Shown here: positions 12,501 to 23,470 of the stretch, piece after piece
Position numbering within the stretch: position 1 is the first letter of the stretch
How the letters are laid out: each line of letters begins with the position of its first letter
Source of the DNA: Cyrtodaria siliqua
Lineage: Eukaryota > Mollusca > Bivalvia > Adapedonta > Hiatellidae
DNA: 64,000 bases
NCBI GenBank assembly: GCA_037043455.1
Contig: JAWPHD010003243.1
Span: forward strand, 1 to 64,000
Direction: 5' to 3'
Notes under the pieces: generated by a model
What the model was told of the DNA's origin: nothing
The model's database searches: none
What the model saw: only the letters and a program-made list of their open reading frames with translations
Translations under genes and position numbers: made by a program

Positions 12501-14767
12501 TTACCACAGGCAGTTCGCCTTTAAAGATTAATGAGGTTTGCTTCAGGAATAAAAGAGTTATCGAACGAAAAAGGTTTTTATTATCGGTACCGGTGACCTT
12601 GACCTTTTATCTACTGACCTCTAAATCAAAAGGGTCATACTTGCACCACAGGCAGTTCACCTATGAAGTTTCATGAGCTTTGCTTCATGGGGAGAGCAGA
12701 CAATGTTTTCATTACAGGTAACTGTGATCTTGACCTTTGACCTACTGTCCTCATAATCAAAAGGTGTCATCCTAGTACCATGAGCAGATGATCTCCGAAG
12801 TTTCATGAGATTTTCTTTATGGGGAGAGGTGTTATGGAGCGGATAAGGTTTTCCTTATTCGGGTCCCGGTGACCTTGACCATTAACCTACTGAACTCTGA
12901 ATCAATAGGCGTCATCCTCTAATCACAGGCAGTTCACCTGTGGAGTTTCCTGAAATTTGCTTTAGGGAGAGAGAAGTTATGAGCAGGACACTTGTTTTAA
13001 TTATCGTGTCTTCAAAATCAAGAGAGGTCATCCTCTCACCACTGGCAGTTTACTTATGAAGATTCATGAGATCTGCTTCAGGCGGAGAGGAGTTATGGAG
13101 TGGACAAAGGTTACCATTATCGGGTACCAGTGACCTTGAACTTTGACCTACTGACCTCAAAATCAATAGGGGTCACCCTCTCATCACACAATGTTTCATG
13201 AGATTTGCTTTAGGGGAGATGAGTTACAGAATGGATGACTTTTTATTATCGGATCCCTGTGACCTTAACCTTTGACATACTATCCTCAAAATCAAAACGC
13301 GTCATCTTCTCATCACTGGACGTCCACCCGCATAGACGCTTGATATTTGCTTTAGGTGGAGTTGAGTTGGTCATGTACGGGTCTCGGTGACCTTGCCCTT
13401 TGACCTACACACCTGAAAATCATTAGGAGTGATCTTCTCACCAAAGGTAGTCCATCCTGGAAGTTTCATGAGATTTGCTTCAGACGGAGAGGAGTTACGG
13501 AGCGGACATTTATTTTTCAGTATCGGGCCCGGTAACCTTGACCTACGACCCAATGACTTCAAAATCACTCGTGTCATCCTCGTAGCACAGATAGTCCACT
13601 CATGAAGTTTCATGAGATTTGCTTTAGGGCGAGAGGAGTTATGGAGCGGACAATGATTTTCATTATCGTGTCCCGTTGACCTTGACCTTTGACCTACTGT
13701 CCTTAAAATAAACAGGAGTCATCCTCCCACCTCAAGCAATTACCTACATGCATGAAGATTTATGAGATTTTCTTCAGCGGGAGAGGAGTTATGGAGCAAA
13801 CAAGATTTTCCATAATCGTGTCCCGGTGACTTAGAAATTTGATCTACTGACCCAAACATCAAAAGGAGACACTATCTCAACACAGGCAGTCCACCTTAGA
13901 AGTTTCATGAGATTTGCTTCTGAGGGAGAGGAGTTACGGAGCGGACAAGGTTTTTCATTATCGGGCCCGGTGACCTTGACATATGACCCAATGACCTCAA
14001 AATCAATCGGGTCAACCTCTTAGCACAGACAGTCCACTCATGAAGTTTCATGAGATTTGCTTCAGGGGTAGAGGAGTTATAGAGTAGAAATATTTTTCAT
14101 TTTTGTGTCCCGGTGACCTTCGACCAGCTGACCTCTACATAAACACGGATCATTCCCTCACCACAGGGTGTTCACCTGTGAATTTCCATGATATTTGTTT
14201 CAGGGGGAGGGGAGTTATGGAGCGTACACTGTTTTTCATTATCGGGTCCTAATGGCATTGACCTTAGACCTACTGACCTCAAGAACATCAGGGTCATCCA
14301 CTTACCGTAAGCAATTTACCTAGGCTATGAACTCTCATCACATTTGCTTCCCGTGGAGATGAGTTATGGAGCGGAATATGTTATTCATTATCGAGTCTCG
14401 GTGACCTTGACCTTCAACCTACTGACATCAAGATCAATATGAGTCATCCCCTCACCACAGGCAGTTCACCTAGGAAGTTTTATGAGATGTGCTTCAGGGG
14501 GAGAAGAGTTATGGAGCGGATTTTCTTTTCATTATTGCGTCTCTGTGACCTTGACCTTTGACCTACTGACCTCAAAATTGACAGGACAGGGCTCATCCTC
14601 TCATCAAATGCAGTCAACCCAAGAAGAATCAAGAATTTTTCTTTAGGGGAAAGGAGTTATGGTGTGGACATTGTTGCATCTACAGACAAACGGACAGACG
14701 GAGAGACGGACAGACGCTAACGTGAAACCAGTATACCACTATAAACTTCGTTTAGCTGGGTTTAAAA
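9546..14767 (+). mobile_element. Satellite module 2 (about 34 units of about 145 bp, DR1/DR2 motifs)
   Basis: The unit order is TGACCTTGACCTTTGACC, TACTGACCTCAAAATCAA, ATCACCACAGGCAGTCCACC, AAGTTTCATGAGATTTGCTT, GGAGAGGAGTTATGGAGCGG, then TTTTTCATTATCGGGTCCCG. Divergence is moderate, so the array is old or poorly homogenised. It starts with about 160 bp of non-repeat sequence and ends with a GACGGACAGACG tail (14685-14715) and a small TAAAC-TTC-GTTTA hairpin near 14740. The 80-bp repeat lies on both sides and appears to have lost only about 10 bp of one unit at the junctions. No gene is seen; short open frames here do not persist from unit to unit. The known bivalve satellite BIV160 and pearl-type elements are possible relatives, unchecked. 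Confidence 0.7.
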
Positions 14768-17520
14768 GTGACGCATTATTAGCGTTTTGATGGGAGGTAC
14801 ACTACGTTATGTAGCATATATACTTGAGAGAATGATAGAAATTACAGACTTTTTAATGTAAGGTACTCCACCTATTTCAGCAAATAAAATTGTGAGATTG
14901 ATAGAAAATTACAGAGACGCATTATAAGCGTTTTAATGGGAGGTACACTATCTAACTTGTGAGATTGATAGAAAAACTACAGAGACGCATTATAAGCTTT
15001 GTAATGGCAGGTACACTACCTAATTCAGTGTACAAACTTGTGAGATTGATTGAAAAAACTACACAGAAGAATTATTAACGCTTTGATGGGAAGTATACAA
15101 TTTTGTTCTGCGTAAACATTTGTAACATTGAAAGAAAAACTACAGGCACGCATTATTAGCTTTTAAATCGGAGGTACACTACCTTATTCAGTATATATAC
15201 TTGTGAGATTTATTTAAAACTACAGAGACGCATTATATTTTTCTAATGGGAGGTACACTACCTAATTCAGCATTTGAACTTGTGAGATTGATAGAAAAAC
15301 TACAGAGACGCATTATTACCTTTTTAATGGAAGGTACACCACCTAATTTAGCATAATTATATACTTGTTAGATTGATTGAAAACTAAAGAGATGCATTTT
15401 TAGCGTTGTAATGGGAAGTACATTACCTAATAATGCATATAAACTTGTAAGATTGATAGAAAATGGCGACTTTCCAGCTTCCACTGGTGGAGGAAGACCC
15501 CAGGTGCCCCTCCGGGCAATTTTCGTGCACGGGCGGGCACCTGGGTAGAACCACCGACGTTCCGCAAGCTAGCTGGATAGCTCTTTTGAATGGGAGGTAC
15601 ACTACTAAATTCATCATAAATACATGTTAGATTGATTGAAAACTACAGCAATGCATTATTAGCGTTTGTTTTAATGAGAGGTTCACTACTTAATTCAGCA
15701 TATATACCAGTGAGATTGATTGAAAACTACAGCAATGCATTATTAGCGATTGTTTTATCGAGATGTACACCACCTACCTCAGGTTTAAACTTGTGAGATT
15801 GATAGAAAAACTACAGAGACGCATTATTGGCTTTTAATCGGTGTTACACCATCTAATTTGGCGTATGAACCTTTGAGATTGATAGAAAAGCTACAGTGAC
15901 GCATTATTAGCTTTTTAATAGGAGGTACAAAACCTTATTTAGCATATATATATACTTGAGAGATTGTTAGAAAACTACACAGATGCATTATTAGCATTTT
16001 AATGTAAGGTACTCTACCTAATTCCGCGTATAAACTTGTGAGATTGATTGAACAATTACACAGAAGAATTATTAACGTTTTAATGGGAGGTATACAATTT
16101 ATTTCAGCGTAAACATTTGTAATATTGATAGAAAAGCTATAACGACGCATTTTTAGTTTTTCATGGGAGATACACTACCTAATTCAGTATATATACTTGT
16201 GAGGTTGATTGCAAACTACAGATACGCATTATTAGTTTTTTAATGGGAGGTACACAACCTAATTCAGCGTTTAACCTTGTGAGATTGATAGAAAAACTAC
16301 AGAGACGCATTATTACCTTTTAAATGGAAGATACACTACCTAATTTAGCATAATTATATACGTGTTAGATTGATTGAAAACTACAGGAGGTACGCTACCT
16401 ACCTCAGGGTTTAAACTTGTGAGATTGATAGAAAAGCTACAGAGACGCATTATTAGACTTTTAATGGGAGGTACACTTGCCTAATTCAGCAATATTTAAT
16501 CTAATTCGGCATATTTACTCATGTGATTGATAGAAAACTACAGAGATGCATTATTAGCGTTTTAATGGGAGGTACACTTGCCTAATTCAGCTTATAAACT
16601 TTGTGAAAATGATAGAACAACTATAGATACGCATGTTTAGCTATGTAATGGCCGGTACACTACCTAATTTAGCGTTTATACTTGTGAGATTGATAGAAAC
16701 ACTACAAAGAAGCATGATTAGTTTGTAATGGCAGGTACACTACCTAATTCAGCGTATAAACTTGTGAGATTGATAGAATTTTTTACAGAGACGCATGCTA
16801 AACTTTTTAATCTGAGGTACACTACCTAATTCAGAATAAAAAATTGCGAGATTGACAGAAAAACTACAACAGCGACGCATTATTAGCTTTTTAATGGAAG
16901 GTACACTACCTAATTCAGCAAATATACTTGTGAAATTGATTGAAAACTACAGAGACGCATTATTAGCTTTTTAATTGGAGGTAGACTACTTAATTCAGGA
17001 TTTAAACTTATGCGATTGATAGAAAAACTAGAGAGACGCATTATTGACGTATTAATGGAATGTACACTACCTAATTCAGCGTATGAACTTGTGAGATTGA
17101 TAGAAAATCTACAGAGCCGCATGATTACCTTTTAAATGGGAGGTACACTGCCTAGTTCAGCATATATACTTACGCGATTGATTGAAAACTACAGATATGC
17201 ATTATTACCGTTTGTTTTAATGGCAGGTACACTACCTAATTCAGGGTTTAGACTTGTGAGATTGATAGAAAAACTGCAAAGACGCATTATTAGCTTTTTA
17301 AAAGGAGGTACCCTACTAATTCAGCGTATGAACTTGTGAGATTGATAGAAAATCCACAGAGACGCATGCATAGCTTTTTAATGGGAGGTACACTACTTAA
17401 TTCAGCGTATAAACTTTTGAGATTGATAGAAAAATACACAAAAGCATGATTAGCGTTTTAATGGGAGGTACACTACCTAATTCAGTATATCAACTTGTGA
17501 GATTCATAGAAAACAACAGA
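14768..17520 (+). repeat. 80-bp tandem repeat array (about 34 units)
   Basis: Units of 78-83 bp carry GAGGTACACTACCTAATTCAG, ACTTGTGAGATTGATAGAAA and ACTACAGAGACGCATTATTAG. Divergence and truncated units increase towards both ends. A SINE fragment interrupts it at 15463-15582. No coding sequence is seen. Confidence 0.9.
15463..15582 (-). mobile_element. SINE fragment inside the 80-bp array
   Basis: On the minus strand it reads from CTAGCTTGCGGAACGTCGG through a B-box-like GGTTCTACCC to GTCTTCCTCCACCAGTGG and CTGGAAAGTCGCCAT. The plus-strand region 40437-40545 is the same sequence. A tRNA-like head followed by a conserved core suggests a core-containing SINE of the Deu/Nin type, to be checked. 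It replaces about 20 bp of one 80-bp unit. Confidence 0.7.
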
Positions 17521-18059
17521 GAATCAATATTAGCTCCTAAAATTCTTCCGTAAAACTTGTATGGATACTTTTAATATCTTTAGCCTCGTGAATTCCCCGC
17601 CCACCCCCCATCACCCCCGCACCCCCCCCCCCTCAAACGTCTGAGCTTTAGATTAATAAGTGTGTCGAATAGTCTACATATTTTCTGATATTGATTTAAT
17701 TCATTTGATTCAATATTGAACTAAATGATCTTAAACGAGTTTATCATATAAAATGACTTCTGGGAGTGCAATAAAGCCAGCATGGCTTATTTACCATCAA
17801 TACACTTATGTATTATTGATGCAAATCAGGACCGAATCACTGTGATTGTGTACAGTTAAACATTTTTGTTTGCAGGGTATATCATACGTTACGTTCCGAC
17901 ACCATAAATATTTATCATTATTTGAAACATTTTATTTTGGTTAAACCATTTTAGGTAATATCCTCACATTTATATTCTTACAATCACCCTGAAATTTATT
18001 CTGACTGTATTTAGTAGTTCAAGATGATCCATTCTGGTTGATTCCTTCTGATTGATGTA
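17521..18059. other. Gene-free spacer with a C-rich tract
   Basis: No convincing open frame or repeat is visible. A C-rich stretch with runs of six to twelve C lies at about 17594-17633. The rest is AT-rich. Confidence 0.6.
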
Positions 18060-18380
18060 CATGTCGAATGATATTAGAAGCCTATTAATGCTGCCTTGCT
18101 TGTTAGAGAATATAACCTGACGTGAATTTCTTTATTAACATTGTCAAATTTTGTTGGGATAAAAATAGGATAATAGTGACGTTTGTTGCCCCCTAGAATC
18201 TGGTCTAAACCCAACATCGTCGTTTTTGCCACTGTCCGTTGCAAGGTGGTAGCCTTATTGTCAGCCTATTTATTTCTGTGATAACACATGCTTTGCTTCT
18301 TATTAACATTGTATGTGTTGTTTGTTTCAAGGCGTGTTTTTCGTTGGCTCTTTTCTGTAAAAGCTACATTTCATGTTCTA
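18060..18380 (+). mobile_element. Degenerate terminal segment of the RT retroelement family
   Basis: The ordered motifs TTAATGCTGCCTTG, TTAGAGAAT, TTTCTTTATT, AGGATAATAGTGA, CCGTTGCAAGGTGGTAGCC and TTATTGTCA match the better copies at 22205-22670 in inverted order. It lies just downstream of the FkbM gene's stop codon. Confidence 0.6.
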
Positions 18381-18458
18381 CTTGTAAACTTTTTTTTAAT
18401 AGTTTTCGTCTTAAGACAAATTTACATATGTCATACAGTTATTATTGACATTTTATGC

Positions 18459-18464
18459 TTTATT
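18459..18464 (-). terminator. Candidate polyadenylation signal of the FkbM gene
   Basis: Minus-strand AATAAA lies about 260 bp beyond the stop codon at 18726-18728. I see no nearer AATAAA. It is placed only by motif and position. Confidence 0.35.
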
Positions 18465-18725
18465 TATGACTGTTTTCGTGTCACATATATGACGGAGTTC
18501 CATAATAAGTTAAAGGAACACACGGCAGTCTTGAAGTATATTCAACCATACAAATTAAATCTTGAAATATTAATCCGGCATCATGTTGACTTTAAAACTG
18601 ACTGCATAAAATTAAATAACACATTATAAAATATGAATGTGTTCAGGCTTTCTTCGTTGTTCTACCATAGTTTTAAATATATTATTGATGCAAAAATTGT
18701 TTATCGCCTTGTGTCTATTTAAATC

Positions 18726-20690
18726 CTAACTAAACTTTGTCGAATAATTGGAAGCTGCATTTTTCTGGAACACATGGTCACCTACTAATTGCGCTATCAT
18801 TTTGTACCCGTGTGTTATCATGAAATTTATAATTTCGTCACGGTGTTGATCTGTTTCGATGGTGAACAGGTCTATATCTAGCTTGTGCCATTCGATTGAG
18901 TTCAGTATAATTAATTCACCTCCTTCTACGTCAAGAGAGAAATAATCAATATGCCGAGTTCCAATTGTATCCATAATGGTTTGCAGAGGTTTGCAATATA
19001 CAGTCACAGTCTCGCCTATATGATTTTGACTTCTGTTGTGTGCGTTTTCGTTAAATATATTTTGCAATCGTTTCCAGTGACTGCTTGTTGTGACATTTTT
19101 CCCGCTAGTTAAACCATCAGCAATGTAAAAATCCATTTCATTGATGTCATTACTTATACACGCATTTGCCATATAACATCTGCGATCCTTGCCTTGCAGC
19201 GATTCGTACTTGTAGGGATTTGCTTCGACCAATAAACCAGTCCAGTTTCTTTCCTTTTCAAAAAACAATGTGTTAGAAAACGTTTCGCCATCATATCCAC
19301 CGATTTCTACGAAAAACCCATTTCGTCTTTCATTCAAGAGTCGATCAATATACCTGTCCTGTCCATACTGTGACCAAGAAAGAGGGTTTTGTTTCATACC
19401 TTGTGCATATTTTAAATGGTACTGTCCATTTCCATGCTGTAGAATGACTACATTTGGGAAATCCTCAAAATAAACGACTGCATTTGATGAAATCGTATCC
19501 AAAATAACATCAAGTGGAACGAAGATTGTGTTAGATTGGTTTAAACTGCATAAACTATGAAATGTCTTAAACTGTTGTTCTTGAAGGCGTCGTCCACAGT
19601 TTTCTATTTCCCGCAAATCTTCATTTGTCGGTATTAAATCTCGTAGGTGTAATTTGTACTCGTCATTCTCCTTATACTCTGGCGTTATTAAGGGAAATCC
19701 CAAGTGCACACAACCTTGACCAAAAACATATCGTTTTTCTTCCGATGCCGGGGTACCCTTCATTGGAATGATATGTGAAAAGGCGAACACTGGATCATTC
19801 GGCACTGGTATGGGCAGTCCATAGTAAGACGCATATGCCACTGGTAAAATACGAGACAATCGGAACACATGGTTGACATGAAGGTTGCTGTTTGTCATCA
19901 ATAATTCATTTTTTTCTTCGTTGTAAATTGCTGGTCCCCATGTTGTAAATCGAAACTTTGATAACACACCATTTTTATCAGATACCGTCATTACTGAACA
20001 TCCGTCTTGTACACCTTCTGGATTGTTGACTGGACATTTTAAAAGTTTAGAGAAATGTGTTGTCAATAAAGCTAAGTCCCTCCAAACTTTATGGATTTTA
20101 TCTGGATTATCAGCAGCAAGATACACATCGAAATTTAAATCTAAATTTTCTGATTTTTCATTAAAATAATGTATGTCGGAAGCAATATGTTTACCATGTT
20201 TTCCATAAACGGCACCAGTGCGAAGCAATGCTATCGTTGACAGACCCCATCCAAACCAATATACGCCATGGCTGGAAGTAATGGCATTCATGATTTTCGC
20301 AGCAGCTGAAACGTATTCAAATATCGGGTCGTTTTCCTTTTCCATGTTAACTTTACAGTCATCACTTTTCCATTCATAGCCTCTTTCAATGTCAGTTTTC
20401 TGATCAAACTGTTTCATTACAGCCATTGCTGGAACCGTTTCTTCTCTTTGAGAATGTTGTTTTGTTAATGAAATAAGCGGATTCATTTCTTCTCTTTGGT
20501 ATGACTGTTTTGTTACTGGCATTGCTGGAATAGCTTTTTCTGACTTCATTTTGAAGGCCGCACCACCTGAATTACCTTGATAAATGTTCTGCCTCCAGTA
20601 CGTAATAGTTATTAATCCTGATATAATGATAGCTGCTATAAACGCCCAACATAATGTCTTCGTTCTTGGTAAGTATAGTGTGAAACGCAT
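18726..20690 (-). CDS. Type II membrane protein with LicD/fukutin-like and FkbM (Star-like) methyltransferase domains
   Basis: This is 654 codons in one exon, with the stop at 18726-18728. I start at the ATG at 20690: it begins a short basic tail and membrane anchor (residues about 13-32), and it lies two bases after a strong splice acceptor (TTTTGTTTACAG). The frame is open further upstream, but there it reads into a tRNA-derived SINE. Residues 53-100 hold three imperfect repeats around KQxxQREE. Residues about 140-324 resemble LicD/fukutin nucleotidyltransferases (YWFGWGLSTIALLR; later YYGLPIPVPNDP), although the expected acidic pair reads NFDVYL, so catalysis is doubtful. Residues about 439-629 are a full FkbM domain: SQYGQDRYID, FFVEIGGYDGE (SAM-binding loop), NWTGLLVEANP, DYFSLDVEGGEL. 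Drosophila Star has a similar anchor-plus-FkbM layout. A Golgi or ER lumenal role in glycan or receptor-ligand processing is inferred. Upstream non-coding exons are expected but not identified. Confidence 0.88.
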   Translation of the reverse strand: MRFTLYLPRTKTLCWAFIAAIIISGLITITYWRQNIYQGNSGGAAFKMKSEKAIPAMPVTKQSYQREEMNPLISLTKQHSQREETVPAMAVMKQFDQKTDIERGYEWKSDDCKVNMEKENDPIFEYVSAAAKIMNAITSSHGVYWFGWGLSTIALLRTGAVYGKHGKHIASDIHYFNEKSENLDLNFDVYLAADNPDKIHKVWRDLALLTTHFSKLLKCPVNNPEGVQDGCSVMTVSDKNGVLSKFRFTTWGPAIYNEEKNELLMTNSNLHVNHVFRLSRILPVAYASYYGLPIPVPNDPVFAFSHIIPMKGTPASEEKRYVFGQGCVHLGFPLITPEYKENDEYKLHLRDLIPTNEDLREIENCGRRLQEQQFKTFHSLCSLNQSNTIFVPLDVILDTISSNAVVYFEDFPNVVILQHGNGQYHLKYAQGMKQNPLSWSQYGQDRYIDRLLNERRNGFFVEIGGYDGETFSNTLFFEKERNWTGLLVEANPYKYESLQGKDRRCYMANACISNDINEMDFYIADGLTSGKNVTTSSHWKRLQNIFNENAHNRSQNHIGETVTVYCKPLQTIMDTIGTRHIDYFSLDVEGGELIILNSIEWHKLDIDLFTIETDQHRDEIINFMITHGYKMIAQLVGDHVFQKNAASNYSTKFS

Positions 20691-20694
20691 ATCT
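20688..20694 (-). promoter_or_regulatory. Splice acceptor and start context of the FkbM gene
   Basis: On the minus strand TGATTTTGTTTACAG is followed by AT and then the ATG. The pyrimidine-rich tract ending in CAG fits a 3' splice site, so the start codon would open the last exon and the 5' UTR lies in exon(s) upstream. Confidence 0.6.
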
Positions 20695-20772
20695 GTAAAC
20701 AAAATCAGCACTGTCATTAACGATATAGGGTGTGGCAATATTTGGATATATATTGACAAAGTTCTGTTTTGA

Positions 20773-20885
20773 CATAATAAGCACGCCTGGCATGCGGGAG
20801 GTCGTGGATTCAATCCTTGGACGGGTCATATCAGAGATTTCATAAAAATGATACTAGAAGCTACCTTGCTTAACGTTAGGCATAT
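20773..20885 (+). mobile_element. tRNA-derived SINE
   Basis: The segment GGGAGGTCGTGGATTCAATC contains a B-box-like GTGGATTCAATCC. It is followed by GGGTCATATCAGAGA, AAAAATGATACTAGAAGC and TACCTTGCTTAACGTTAGGC, the body of a SINE I recognise from other bivalve sequences. It adds a spurious N-terminal extension to the FkbM open frame on the other strand. Confidence 0.65.
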
Positions 20886-21150
20886 ATAGGGTAGTTTGTA
20901 ATATAGTACAAAACAATTATATGCGCCGTCTTTGACGTGCATACGTGTTTGACTTTTTATTGTTCAGAACATATACAGTCTATTTAAACTGATACACTTA
21001 CTTTTATAAACTTATAAGTTGCCTAAAGTGACGAATAATCATTTGTTATCCATTTCACACCAACGTTTTAATCCAGAAAGCATTTTTATTAATTGAAATA
21101 ATAATTTATGAAAGTGTCTCTTTAATAATTTAAAGTTCGACGTGTTACAA

Positions 21151-21225
21151 TGAACCTGTTCATACAGGTTTCAACCGGTTCCTAGAGGGCGCTATATACT
21201 CGTTTGCACGTGCAAAGCGAGTATA
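21151..21225. promoter_or_regulatory. Two palindromes upstream of the FkbM gene, one centred on CACGTG
   Basis: AACCTG-TTCATA-CAGGTT forms a hairpin at about 21151-21168. At 21195-21225 a 30-bp near-perfect palindrome (TATACTCG arms around TTTGCACGTGCAAA) is centred on an E-box CACGTG, with a single unpaired base. They lie about 0.5 kb upstream of the minus-strand coding exon. Confidence 0.5.
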
Positions 21226-22207
21226 CGCTGACGTGTACTGAGCCGAAATGCTTTTCTGTCATTCGAATCCGACAGGCAAACAGTAAAATCGCTTTTCCCA
21301 CCCACCCATCTACGTCATTAAGAACTTTAATATAAAGTTACAATAATCGTAGTATTACCATAGACAATGCTTAACGGCACCGACGGGTTAAATTTGGTTA
21401 AAGTACAGCGAAAAAATATATTTCGAGTAAAACCATATTATGTGTCATGATGAATTATTAATAACAGTGCGATATAGTGCAGCGAGACATTATTCAAAGA
21501 ATTGTTATTAACAATCGTTATTTTTAGTTATTTTGTAGTACCGTTTTAAGAAGGATGGACATAGGCTGTGATGAGTTCCGGACAATAAACTGTGAAAACT
21601 AGAGCTACAGTGTTTAAACGTGCAGTGTTTCAACTTCTAGCTCTTAGTGAGAGCTTTATAGCTCTGTGTTCAATTCATATGTTATAAGGTACATTGGACA
21701 GGATCTCCAATATTCAAAGAGCAGGAACCGGAATCATCGCCATTGAATTATGTTGTTAATAAATCGAATAAATGTTTGCCTGTGCGAATTAACACCCTTC
21801 TATTGTTTGTTAATTCTTTTAGAATGTAACATTTATTGGTATAATTTGACAACCTGAGGTTTTTTAAAATTATTTTGGAGAATAGATAATAAATGTTTTA
21901 TGTTTGTTTGAACAGAGCGAATTAAAACATAACGACATATTTTGCATTGTTTAAAGGACAAAATGTACGTATCTTGCGCAGTCAGGTCATTCAAGAAAGT
22001 TTACACACGGTAAGGTCATAAGCGCAAATATTGTGAAATATGTATGTTGATTAATGTTCATATATCTAAAAATAAGTATAAAAGTCCAACAGGAAATGCA
22101 GCTTTCATAGAACACAGTAAACCCAAAAACACGCAAAACGACAAACATGAATGACTATGTTAATAAGGAATAAAGGCATATTACGTCACAAACACAAAAA
22201 TGGTAGA
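21226..22207. other. Gene-free intergenic sequence
   Basis: AT-rich, with no open frame worth calling. A cluster of AGAGCT/AGCTCT motifs at about 21600-21665 can form small stems. This may include promoter or upstream exons of the FkbM gene, but none is identifiable. Confidence 0.5.
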
Positions 22208-22664
22208 TCATGGCGGGGATTTCTTTATTTACACAGTCCTGTTTTAATGGGATGACAGTAGGATAAGTGTGAGGTTTGGAGCACCCTAAAACCAGTTTAA
22301 ACCCCAGTGGCCTACTTTGCCACTAACCGTTCCAAGGCGGTAGCCCTATTGTCAACCCTTTTGTGTTTGTGATGTCGTTTGCATTTATTATTGCTTTTGC
22401 CTTCTTGTTTGACTGTTTGCGTGTTTGTTTCTGTGTTTCGTGGTTGACTGTCCTCCTTGAATGCTACTGTCCCTGTCCGATCTTTTTATATTTCTTGTTA
22501 ATAGGGCTACCGCCTTGGAACGGTCAGCGACAAAACAGGCCTCTTGGCGGGGGGGGGGGATGTGGGAGGGGTTTAAACCAGGTTCTAGGGTGCACCAAAC
22601 TTCACACTTACCCTACTGTCATCCCATTAAACGGTACAGTGTAAATAAAGAAATCCCCGCCATG
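22208..22664. mobile_element. Inverted-repeat terminal unit of an RT retroelement
   Basis: The arms at 22208-22351 and 22500-22664 are inverted copies: GGCGGGGATTTCTTTATTTA, ATGGGATGACAGTAGG and CCGTTCCAAGGCGGTAGCCC pair across a 148-bp loop. Reverse-transcriptase C-terminal sequence follows on the minus strand at 22863-23133, so the unit belongs to the end of that element. The loop sequence and one arm recur at 61645-62005. Confidence 0.7.
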
Positions 22665-22862
22665 AACTATTCTCTAACCAACAAGGCAGCATTAATAGGC
22701 AATATAAGTAAAACACAAAGATGCTCGTGTATATATAAATACAAGAAAACAATAGCCTAGAATGCCACAATGAAGGTACCCAATGACTTGGCAGAAGCCA
22801 CAGCAACAAGAGAATAAACCATTGAGGGCACGATAAGACAAGATTGCAGACAAACATCAAAC

Positions 22863-23133
22863 GTCACCGTCCTTTTGGACTTTAGGCAGACGTCATCATA
22901 GGATCCAGAGCCTGTCCGGTCATCGCACAATTAAAGAGGAAAGCGTAGTGCCAAAATGTAAATGGGTTCACCACCAAGCATGCAGTACTTTGCAAAATGA
23001 TAGGGTCATAACCTCTTTTGATAAACCTTTTAACACGTTTAACAAAGATAGAATGAACGTGAGCATGACTAAGGATCTTACGAAGTTTGTAAATCACGTC
23101 ACCATATAAGTCAGTTTGTGATAGTCCTAAGTT
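22863..23133 (-). pseudogene. Reverse transcriptase C-terminal fragment, copy 1
   Basis: The minus-strand frame reads GLSQTDLYGDVIYKLRKI, then KRFIKRGYDPIILQSTACLV, then HYAFLFNCAMTGQALDPMMT. The same segment occurs at 24660-24950. It corresponds to the region downstream of the polymerase core in a retroelement family common in corals and molluscs. Everything upstream is lost or scrambled after about 23133. Confidence 0.65.
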
Positions 23134-23470
23134 TATGGTAACGGTAGCCTGAATTCGTCATAAATGTGATTAAAAGTGTAATCATTTATTGCTTATGTAA
23201 GAGCGTTTATTTAGAGTTCTGATGAGGTTTATTTAAGATATTAGTTTTTAATCGAGTAGGGTGAGTAGTCTGAAATTGTCCACAATGCTTTTGATCAAAC
23301 GCAATGAGACAGTGGCACATTCCATGAAACGTGTTAGCGCTTATGATAAAATGAGATATAGGGTCCTATAGACACCACAGCGTCCGAGCGCAATGGCATC
23401 GTAGGTCCACACTGTACTGCAAACAATGACTTGACAATACAATGAAAGAGACAAAAAAACAACAGAAAGG

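Noticed and set aside
18239..18629. Plus-strand frames of 69 and 113 residues downstream of the FkbM gene
   Set aside because: They lie largely in a degenerate retroelement terminal copy and are hydrophobic by AT bias.
22363..22860. Plus- and minus-strand frames across the inverted retroelement end
   Set aside because: They read through the inverted terminal unit and its G-run; no domain is recognisable.
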